From a virus, in the IMG/VR virus record IMGVR_UViG_3300042935_001150, positions 1 to 54,262 of that record: a stretch of 54,262 bases of DNA; one strand, 5' to 3'. Below are positions 15,276 through 21,790 of the stretch, in pieces; position 1 is the first letter of the stretch; each line of letters begins with the position of its first letter. The notes beneath the pieces were generated by a model. That model saw only the letters and a list, made by a program, of their open reading frames with translations, ran no database searches and was not told the origin of the DNA. A program made the translations under genes and the position numbers.

Positions 15276-15698
15276 TTATAAATATTTCAATCTAACATAC
15301 AGGTCTTTGGCATCTGTAGCAGTGCCAGCAACGTCAAGAGTTAGATAATCACTTGTTGTTAATGATACGTTAATAACAACTGGTGTCATTATTACCGTGC
15401 CTGTAGGTATTGTAAAAGTTGTATCAATACTTGTACCATTTTTCTTTATGGTAAATGTTAAGCTACCATTAGCAGCACCAGATATATTTGCATACACTGT
15501 AGTTATAGTTACAGCTGCAGGTGAATAAAATCGCGGTACACCTGTAAAAGGAAGCACTATTGTTCCCAACATTGATAAATTAATATATCCACCAGTACCA
15601 CCACTGGTAGTACCTGTACCGCCTTTTGCGGCAGGGATAACACCTTCTGGCGATAAACCCTCTGCTAAATTTGCTAAACGAACGGCTATGCTGCTCAT
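15276..15698 (-). CDS. Short fibre protein: docking peptide plus one beta domain
   Basis: Residues 1-36 are the shared docking peptide (MSSIAVRLANLAEGLSPEGV then IPAAKGGTGTTSGG). The remaining about 100 residues form one small beta domain with alternating hydrophobic and Thr/Ser residues and no Gly-rich or Ig-like modules. This makes it the simplest member of the adhesin family in this window, and it suggests that the docking peptide alone is enough to place a domain on the tail. AGGA lies six bases before the ATG. It follows directly after the bilin-reductase gene. Confidence 0.8.
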   Translation of the reverse strand: MSSIAVRLANLAEGLSPEGVIPAAKGGTGTTSGGTGGYINLSMLGTIVLPFTGVPRFYSPAAVTITTVYANISGAANGSLTFTIKKNGTSIDTTFTIPTGTVIMTPVVINVSLTTSDYLTLDVAGTATDAKDLYVRLKYL

Positions 15699-15699
15699 A

Positions 15700-15843
15700 T
15701 TATTTCCTATTAAAATAAATTAAGGTATCATTGCTATCAGTAATAGCACAGGATTTTTCCCAATAAACTAACCCTGCTAAGTAGTATAAGTACTGAGTCT
15801 TAAACAAGGATTTCAGGAAATAATTCTTTATGTATGTAATCAT
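15700..15843 (-). CDS. Doubtful small frame overlapping the end of the bilin-reductase gene
   Basis: A 47-codon frame starts at an ATG at 15843 inside the bilin-reductase gene, in another frame, and continues through the 100-base gap to a stop at 15700, just before the next gene's ribosome binding site. Its last 30 residues (including LAGLVYWEKSCAITDSNDT) have a protein-like composition, but there is no good Shine-Dalgarno and no known family. The gap holds nothing else that I can identify. Confidence 0.25.
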   Translation of the reverse strand: MITYIKNYFLKSLFKTQYLYYLAGLVYWEKSCAITDSNDTLIYFNRK

Positions 15844-16492
15844 ATGTCTCTGTTTCTGAAAATCCCAGCGATTGTAACACTCTGGGAGTATGTGGATTAC
15901 ATTTTTGTTGTTGACAGTAATAATTTTGCTTGGTAGTAAAGTCATTAGCCGCAACCATATCTTCGTATTTTAGTGCTGGTCGATGCTTAGATATATTGTC
16001 CAAGTAATAAATAAGTGATTTCTTGGAAATTTCTAAAATCACTGATAGTTCAAAATCTGTGTTGATATTACCAGCTGCAACCATACGATTGCTAAATATA
16101 TTACGTGCCCACTCGGGCAGTTCTCGGGGCTTTGCCCACGAAGTTGGTTCTACCAACTCTTGAAAATACTTGCACAGTGGATGTTCGATATCACCAACTG
16201 GCGAAAAATCTAAAAATGCACCAGTTATTTTATTAGTACCGGCTATAATGTCAAAGCCATATATTGGTGCAGTATCATATACATGAGGAAATATACATAA
16301 ATGCATCATGTATAGTTTTTTGCTTTCACAAGCATCTATAACATCTAGGTTAGCTCTACGCGTCCAAGCACTGGAGTAATTTCGTGTATACCATTGAGAA
16401 GTTTGTTCCGGCTCTATTAAAAAGGCTCTAGCTTCAAGTATTTGTTCCAATTCTTGGGCATGTGTTTTTAGTTTACTGAATATTGTGCTCAT
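15800..16492 (-). CDS. Ferredoxin-dependent bilin reductase (PebS/PcyX/PcyA family)
   Basis: The 230-residue protein would reduce biliverdin IX-alpha, using electrons from ferredoxin, to a phycobilin. Family features: FPHVYDTAPIYGFDIIAG (68-85), the core ITGAFLDFSP (89-98) whose Asp95 aligns by eye with the catalytic Asp of the family, RELPEWARNIFS (123-134), and the C-terminal QNYYCQQQKCNPHTPRVL (189-206) followed by FPEIL. Length (about 230) matches phage enzymes. The subtype cannot be settled by eye: the YGFDIIAG...ITGAFLDFSP context resembles the phage PebS and PcyX groups more than cyanobacterial PcyA. The ATG lies 20 bases inside the heme-oxygenase gene, without its own clear Shine-Dalgarno, so the two are probably co-translated. 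Confidence 0.92.
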   Translation of the reverse strand: MSTIFSKLKTHAQELEQILEARAFLIEPEQTSQWYTRNYSSAWTRRANLDVIDACESKKLYMMHLCIFPHVYDTAPIYGFDIIAGTNKITGAFLDFSPVGDIEHPLCKYFQELVEPTSWAKPRELPEWARNIFSNRMVAAGNINTDFELSVILEISKKSLIYYLDNISKHRPALKYEDMVAANDFTTKQNYYCQQQKCNPHTPRVLQSLGFSETETYDYIHKELFPEILV

Positions 16493-17018
16493 TGGCTAGT
16501 TCTGTAAATAAGTCAAAAATCTGTTCAAAACAGTGGTTTGCTTCGGCAGCTAAATCGTCTGATAACTTTTCACGCAAATTTTGTATAAGCGTTTTTCTAT
16601 CAGAAAAATCGTACATACTACCATTGCCTGGAATTTTTGTTTTTATCATTTGACCGCCATACATATCGCCCATATGTCTTACATAAAGGTGAGCAAGCAG
16701 TTGTTGATTAGTTAAATTTTCTAAATAATCAACATACTTTATAGTTGCTGGATAAATTTTAGAAATTGGATATGTAGGTGTTAATTCATTAAAATCGTCT
16801 AAAATTGCTTGAGACCTTTTAATTGTTTCAATGTTTTTTAACAACCCCCGCTGTTCACAAAGAGTTTCCAATTTGTGATATGCGGGTAGTTGGTTGTATA
16901 AGTAATCAGCGTATACTTCTGCAGAAAGCTCACCGCTTACTAAACGTGTAGTAAACGGATGAGCTTCTGCGCGAGTGTGATTTTGATGTGTTAAATCTTT
17001 TAAAGACATAGTTACCAT
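16473..17018 (-). CDS. Heme oxygenase (biliverdin-forming)
   Basis: The 181-residue protein is a small helical heme oxygenase that should open heme to biliverdin IX-alpha, CO and ferrous iron. The proximal ligand is probably His14 in HTRAEAHPF, in the usual helix-1 context. The family signature is LLAHLYVRHMGDMYGGQ with the Gly-rich distal helix (GDMYGGQ) that sits over the heme. It is shorter than cyanobacterial HO1 (about 240) but similar to compact phage and bacterial forms. The start could also be the second ATG at 17009; both lie just after the stop of the cysteine-rich protein. The bilin reductase follows with a 20-base overlap, so product and substrate pass between coupled genes. Confidence 0.95.
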   Translation of the reverse strand: MVTMSLKDLTHQNHTRAEAHPFTTRLVSGELSAEVYADYLYNQLPAYHKLETLCEQRGLLKNIETIKRSQAILDDFNELTPTYPISKIYPATIKYVDYLENLTNQQLLAHLYVRHMGDMYGGQMIKTKIPGNGSMYDFSDRKTLIQNLREKLSDDLAAEANHCFEQIFDLFTELANEHNIQ

Positions 17019-17209
17019 TTACCTTTTGGGCAACTTACAATATCACCCATTCTAATTTTTATTGGCATAAAACAGCCGCATTGGTTACAAATTTTTAAAA
17101 CATTGTTAAAATATTCGCAATCAGAACATAGTTGTTTTCTTTTTTCAACTAAAGAAATATCTAGTTCTTTATTGTCTATTTGTGTGTCCCAGGACCTTGT
17201 ATTTTGCAT
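17012..17209 (-). CDS. Small cysteine-rich, probably zinc-binding protein
   Basis: The 65-residue protein has a flexible N-terminal third and six cysteines in the pattern CSDC, then KICNQCGC, then a final VSCPKGKW. This spacing is that of zinc-ribbon-like mini-proteins frequent in cyanophages and other aquatic phages, where they lie in the tail or fibre region; it is not the CxxCxxC pattern of a bacterial ferredoxin. Its stop overlaps the start of the heme-oxygenase gene, making it the first gene of the bilin cassette or the last of the fibre genes upstream. No function is established. A link to heme or iron handling is only positional. Confidence 0.85.
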   Translation of the reverse strand: MQNTRSWDTQIDNKELDISLVEKRKQLCSDCEYFNNVLKICNQCGCFMPIKIRMGDIVSCPKGKW

Positions 17210-17224
17210 AATTATCTAAAGTTA

Positions 17225-17590
17225 TTAATATCCTGCGTTTGCTTTATAGGGCTCATTTTCGGGGGAAGGATCATAGAAAAAAGCATCTTTTTCTGCTTGT
17301 GTTTTATCACTTAGTGTATATCCTAGTACCCAAACACCATCTAATAATTCAGGAATAGTTTTAATAGCATAATTTTGAAGTCTAGGAGTGTATTCTTGCT
17401 GTGTTGGCATAATTAATTGAACTTCTGCTAAAATATACCCGTGTTGCAAAGCTTGTTCTGTTTGTTCAAACCATTCTTTTAAAGAAAATCTATCATCATA
17501 ACTTGAATTAGGATTTTCTTCTAGTAAATGTTCTTTTGTGTAAGGATACGTCTCAACAATATTATTTTTGATTTTTGCTAATAAATTCAT
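17225..17590 (-). CDS. Small fibre-region protein with YPYT motif
   Basis: The 121-residue protein starts MNLLAKIKNNIVETYPYTKE followed by HLLEENPNSS. This kNNxVexYPYTxxxLxxxNPNxS pattern introduces many small proteins that sit beside tail-fibre genes in aquatic phages, sometimes annotated as fibre-assembly or DUF-containing proteins. The rest (LLDGVWVLGYTLSDKTQAEK) is unremarkable, and no membrane span or cysteine is visible. It lies between the glycine-rich adhesin and the bilin cassette. A fibre chaperone role is inference from position. Confidence 0.7.
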   Translation of the reverse strand: MNLLAKIKNNIVETYPYTKEHLLEENPNSSYDDRFSLKEWFEQTEQALQHGYILAEVQLIMPTQQEYTPRLQNYAIKTIPELLDGVWVLGYTLSDKTQAEKDAFFYDPSPENEPYKANAGY

Positions 17591-17591
17591 T

Positions 17592-18605
17592 TTATAGTGC
17601 CTCTATAATGACAAAACCATTACTATTTGTATGTCCAGTAGTAATACTTGTATTAGTCATGCTTGGATTAACGTAAGAACCGCCTCCGCCTCCATTAGAA
17701 GAACAACACTCATATCCTACACCACCACCACTATAACCACCACCACCACCAGAGCCAGAACTACAACAAGCTCCTGAACCTCCACCACCACCACCAAATC
17801 CACCGTCTATGTTAGTTTGACAACTAGAGTATCCATAACCCCCTCGAAAGCCACCACCGATACCTGCTCCAGAAGTTACGCTTTCAGGGTAGTCAGAACA
17901 ACCACTATGCGCAATTTCATTTCCACCAGTATTAAAGCCAGCACCTGCTCCAGCATTAAAAGAGTAACCACCCATTGAACCCCTGCCGCCACCAGAACCA
18001 CCAGAACCACCAGTACTAGAACCGTTGTTGTTTGTGCCAGCACCACCACTGTTAGTAGTTTGTCCACGCATAGGGTCACTGTTAATTAAACCAGCGTTTG
18101 AATCGCTTAGCCCACCACCACCACCTGCAGCAACATATAAAGTGTTTGTAGCATAGGCATAAACAAAAGAACCACCACCACCACCAGCATTGTAATAATT
18201 AGAACCGGTTGTACTTCGTCTACCCGCCTGGCCGCATACAATAGCTAATACTTGACCACTTAGTAAAGCTATACGGCCTTCAGCTTTTGCACTATACGCA
18301 CCGGCACCATCTCCAGCCGTTGCACCACCTCCGCGAGCACCTTGCGCGGTTATTGCATAAGTACCTGTTTTTGGAGCTGTAAACAACTGAATTCCTCCAT
18401 AACTGCCAGTTACATTAAAAAATGCTGTGTCTAGTGACCACGAAGTGCCGTATGCACTTCGTAGTGTACCTAAACTAGGTCCGTTTCGTCCAATTGCACC
18501 CCCCGGTGTAAAAGTATGGCTTGTAAAAGGGAATAGCGAAGGAGCTGCAGATAGGCGTCCAAAACCTCTAACAGACGCACTACCTATTGTTGTAATAAGT
18601 GACAT
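17592..18605 (-). CDS. Glycine-rich adhesin with ALK/LTK-type Gly-rich domain
   Basis: The 337-residue protein has a short N-terminal part, then from about residue 60 a Gly-rich domain. Its landmarks are IQLFTAPKTGTYAITAQGAR (about 72-91), LSGQVLAIVCGQAG, YNAGGGGGSFVYAYATNTLY and VAAGGGGGL, the layout known from the Gly-rich region of ALK/LTK receptors and from many phage and bacterial surface proteins. After it come long Gly/Ser runs with Cys pairs (ACCSSGSGG and ECCSSNGG). It ends SNGFVIIEAL. Polyglycine-helix packing and receptor contact are likely. AAGG precedes the ATG. The bilin cassette follows one small gene later. Confidence 0.82.
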   Translation of the reverse strand: MSLITTIGSASVRGFGRLSAAPSLFPFTSHTFTPGGAIGRNGPSLGTLRSAYGTSWSLDTAFFNVTGSYGGIQLFTAPKTGTYAITAQGARGGGATAGDGAGAYSAKAEGRIALLSGQVLAIVCGQAGRRSTTGSNYYNAGGGGGSFVYAYATNTLYVAAGGGGGLSDSNAGLINSDPMRGQTTNSGGAGTNNNGSSTGGSGGSGGGRGSMGGYSFNAGAGAGFNTGGNEIAHSGCSDYPESVTSGAGIGGGFRGGYGYSSCQTNIDGGFGGGGGGSGACCSSGSGGGGGYSGGGVGYECCSSNGGGGGSYVNPSMTNTSITTGHTNSNGFVIIEAL

Positions 18606-18616
18606 ATTTAATTACC

Positions 18617-21178
18617 TTATGCAAACTTAGTTAATTGAGCTAAAATTGTAAATGCAGCGCTGGCTGTTTTAATAATAGTAAAATTGTACACATCAACAGA
18701 GCTAGCATTACCTGTAGTAGGAGCGGATCCGCCTGACCATTTAGGGGTTATTGTAACACCATCAACTTGAATACCTGTTGTATAATAGGCGGTACCTCCA
18801 TTAGTATTTACATATACTAAAGTATATGTTTCACCGGCAGCCATTAAGCTATTTAATGTAGTACTGGCATTGCCACGTACATTTAATACAAAATTACCGG
18901 TAGCGCTAGCAGTAGCATATACAATTGATTGAGTAGTTGCATCAATGTTAATTGTTCCGCCTGCACCTGTTCCAGTAAGAGTAACAGCTTCTAATGCATT
19001 TACTAATTTAACACCCATTGCTGCAGCGTTGCCGTTAAAAGTTTGTTTATCAGTAAAAGCCTGTGCTACGCTTCTAGTAGCTACTCGATTACCTGCTTCA
19101 AATAGTGTAGTACCGTGAATGTTGTTCCACTTTTTACTTACAGTACCTAAATCATAAGTTGCATCAGTTGCTGGTTTAGTTTCAGTAGCTACTTGAGTAA
19201 AGTATTGTTTTACAGCATATTCAGTAGGAACAGCAACATTTGAATTACCGCTTAGGGTAGCATCGCTTGAAAACTCACTGATTAACTCGCCTAACTGTGC
19301 GCCGATAGAACCTAGTTTTAAACTGGTCAGCCCGCTTAAGTCAAAAGCATTAGCGTTAAGTGTGGCACGTCCAGTTGCTTGATCAATCTTAAAGTAGTCA
19401 CCTACTCGGAAATTACCGTCTTGATCGGTACTTACATAAAATACGCGTCCTGGAATTACTTCGTCAACTTCTTGGCCTTGAACAGCAGCTTGAGTTGGAG
19501 TACCTGGATAATTTGTAGTTGTAACACCACCAGTTCCAACATTTAAAAAGTCGTGAGCAGTTAAACGAACCTGAGAGTACTTGTATCTGACAACAAAAGT
19601 AGCAGCATCAGCAGATCCTGTTAATTTTTCTTGTGCAAGTACAACCGTAACAACGCTACTAGCACTACTCCACGAACCACTTACAGTTTGAATAACATAA
19701 CTATAAGCGTCACCAGCTATAGTAATACTGCCACCAGCAATAGGACGTGCAGTTAAATTATTAAGAACTAGTACTAAACCTTTTTGATTTTCTAAAGCTC
19801 CAGCACTAATAGTGCCTGTTCCACCACTTGTAAATGTAAGCGTGTTAGTAAGATTAAAATCACCAACAATATCTGTAACATAAACTTTATTAGCACTTTG
19901 TTGTACACTACGAACTACAGCAGTACCACCAGCGCTACTTGTTACAGTATCTCCAACAGCAATAGTACCAGTAGTAATACAATTTAATTGTTTTCCAAAT
20001 ATTGTACCGCTTACAGTGGTTTCTGTAGAATCAAAGCCGTTAGCTGTTGCTCCCCAAGTACCGTAACTATTGTTACCATTAAGAGATCTAATGTATCCAC
20101 CTGCAGTTGCTGAATATCCAAAGTAGCAGTAGTATGTAAAGCATGAGACAATTTCTGATTTAGCATTGTTGTGAATCCAAAATCCAACACCATTATCGCT
20201 GATTACAGTATATTGATGGAAAAGCATTGACTTATAGCCACTAGAATGTGCACTACCATTTACATACGCTCCAATTCCTCCACTTAGAATAGCTGAGCAT
20301 TCTAGTATATAAGGACTACGTGCAGTAATGGGGCTACTTTCATTAAATGCTACTACAATGCCTTTTGGAGTTGAACTAGTAATATCTGCAGGAGTTGCTC
20401 CAGCTGTCCAACCAGTCATACCTTTAAAAGTCATCTTATTAAGAATTGAGCCATCACTCATTTTAAACATTATACTATTAGTGTTTAAATTAGTACCGTC
20501 ATCGCTTAAACCACTTGCTGGTTGTACATTAACTGTACGTTGATTATCACCAACAATAGCTACATTTGGAGGCACTACAATAGGTAGTTGTTCTAAATAA
20601 GTGCCGTTAGAAACTTTAATAGTACCTCCTAAGCCAACTTGAGCAAGATCTGCGCAAGCATACTTAATTGTTAAATAAGGAGTAGCTAAACTTTTACCGC
20701 TAGCTGCGGTATTTTGGCCGTGTGGTGCAACATAACGAACTTGAGCACTTGCAGTAGCACTTAACCATACTGGAGTACCATTATCGTAAGGTACTGTTAG
20801 TGCTTTGCCTTGATTAGTAGTGCTTTGATCTGGTAAAACATTACCAGCGTATAGTGCCCAAAAAGCAGAAGTTTGTGTAGGTGTATTAGCAAGATTGCTA
20901 TTAGCTGTAGAAATATACAGTTTTTCCGAATAAATAACGCCTTCACCAATAGCGTAAGTTGTTCCTGATGAATATACTCCACGAACGTTTACGCCTTCTA
21001 GTAATAGTGACCAATACACTGTATTAGTTGTTAAATTTGCTGCAGTGTTAAGTGGATTTATATACACATATAAATTTCCACCATATTTTACAACATCATT
21101 ATATTCATATGTTGTGCTGCTGCTCCATACACCCATGAAGGATAAACGCAGTTTTCCTAAATCAATAATTTGGCTCAT
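18617..21178 (-). CDS. Tail fibre with carbohydrate-binding-like N-terminus and beta-helix
   Basis: In the 853-residue protein, residues 10-115 contain two copies of a short CBM5/12-like unit (GVWSSSTTYEYNDVVKYGGN and GVYSSGTTYAIGEGVIYSEK). From about residue 147, RYVAPHGQNTAASGKSLATP opens a pectin-lyase-like right-handed beta-helix (DUF1565-type start, then LTIKYACADL and a series of short strands to about 370). Later parts include a chaperone-like ATYDLGTVSKKWNNIHGT motif. The last about 110 residues are a beta domain (NFVLNVRGNASTTLNS...QLTKFA) shared with the fibre at 5482-6906. Similar proteins occur in cyanophages and pelagiphages. It is a structural fibre, possibly with polysaccharide-binding or -degrading activity; no catalytic residues are evident. 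Confidence 0.85.
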   Translation of the reverse strand: MSQIIDLGKLRLSFMGVWSSSTTYEYNDVVKYGGNLYVYINPLNTAANLTTNTVYWSLLLEGVNVRGVYSSGTTYAIGEGVIYSEKLYISTANSNLANTPTQTSAFWALYAGNVLPDQSTTNQGKALTVPYDNGTPVWLSATASAQVRYVAPHGQNTAASGKSLATPYLTIKYACADLAQVGLGGTIKVSNGTYLEQLPIVVPPNVAIVGDNQRTVNVQPASGLSDDGTNLNTNSIMFKMSDGSILNKMTFKGMTGWTAGATPADITSSTPKGIVVAFNESSPITARSPYILECSAILSGGIGAYVNGSAHSSGYKSMLFHQYTVISDNGVGFWIHNNAKSEIVSCFTYYCYFGYSATAGGYIRSLNGNNSYGTWGATANGFDSTETTVSGTIFGKQLNCITTGTIAVGDTVTSSAGGTAVVRSVQQSANKVYVTDIVGDFNLTNTLTFTSGGTGTISAGALENQKGLVLVLNNLTARPIAGGSITIAGDAYSYVIQTVSGSWSSASSVVTVVLAQEKLTGSADAATFVVRYKYSQVRLTAHDFLNVGTGGVTTTNYPGTPTQAAVQGQEVDEVIPGRVFYVSTDQDGNFRVGDYFKIDQATGRATLNANAFDLSGLTSLKLGSIGAQLGELISEFSSDATLSGNSNVAVPTEYAVKQYFTQVATETKPATDATYDLGTVSKKWNNIHGTTLFEAGNRVATRSVAQAFTDKQTFNGNAAAMGVKLVNALEAVTLTGTGAGGTINIDATTQSIVYATASATGNFVLNVRGNASTTLNSLMAAGETYTLVYVNTNGGTAYYTTGIQVDGVTITPKWSGGSAPTTGNASSVDVYNFTIIKTASAAFTILAQLTKFA

Positions 21179-21179
21179 A

Positions 21180-21464
21180 TTATAATACTTTCATAAGTAA
21201 GCGATTTTTCCAGTTTGTGGCATTATCGCCCCAATATAGTTTAACAAGACTTTTTGACCAAAACCATTGTTGGTAACTGTCATTTTTAATTCCTACTTCT
21301 GTTGTAGGATTAGTTGCTGGCAAGCTAACTGGAGTATCACCATTTAGACAATCTAAGTATAGTTTGCCGCTTTGACCATCAACTCTGAATCCATAAAAAG
21401 TTTTATTAACTATGTCTTCTATGGTATCCGTAGCGGCAATTGTTTCTAATGATCCGATTGTCAT
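21180..21464 (-). CDS. Small fibre-region protein
   Basis: The 94-residue protein (MTIGSLETIAATDTIEDIVN, then a Trp-rich end QQWFWSKSLVKLYWGDNATN) overlaps the stop of the preceding small gene by one base and ends just before the beta-helix fibre gene. It has no signal peptide, cysteine cluster or membrane span. I have seen similar small proteins between fibre genes of aquatic phages; no function is known. A cofactor or cap for one of the neighbouring fibres is possible. Confidence 0.7.
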   Translation of the reverse strand: MTIGSLETIAATDTIEDIVNKTFYGFRVDGQSGKLYLDCLNGDTPVSLPATNPTTEVGIKNDSYQQWFWSKSLVKLYWGDNATNWKNRLLMKVL

Positions 21465-21784
21465 TATGACACTCCTTGTAGTATTGAAAAAACTATGTCT
21501 ACACTAGTGTCTGCATCCGCAGAAACAACTAGTTTATCTCCAGTAGATAAAACTGTTTTTCGACTGGCATCTAAAGCAAAAGTTTCTCCTACTTCTACTC
21601 GTTTGCCTTTATGTAGATAAACATCTGTTGCACCTCTTCGCAACTTTAAATTAAAGGGTACAGTGCTCCCTATGAGATTAACCACTGTACCTCCAACTAA
21701 CATTGATTTTTCAGTAGCGGTAAAGGCTACTACTTCTGTAGTGCCTACATTTGTTGAAATTGTATTTATAAATATTGTTGCCAT
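21464..21784 (-). CDS. Small beta-rich fibre-region protein
   Basis: The 106-residue protein has a regular beta-sandwich-like pattern: FINTISTNVGTTEVVAFTAT, VNLIGSTVPFNLKLRRGATD, VYLHKGKRVEVGE, LSTGDKLVVSADADTSVDIV. It lies between the 2099-residue collagen-like fibre and a second small protein, with a one-base overlap to the latter. It may decorate or cap a fibre. Similar small proteins with LKLRRG...GxxLVL recur in aquatic phages, but no role is established. Confidence 0.72.
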   Translation of the reverse strand: MATIFINTISTNVGTTEVVAFTATEKSMLVGGTVVNLIGSTVPFNLKLRRGATDVYLHKGKRVEVGETFALDASRKTVLSTGDKLVVSADADTSVDIVFSILQGVS

Positions 21785-21790
21785 ATTTTT

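Noticed and set aside
17012-17209. Ferredoxin serving the bilin reductase
   Set aside because: The cysteine spacing does not match plant-type or bacterial ferredoxins; a zinc-ribbon-like protein is more likely.
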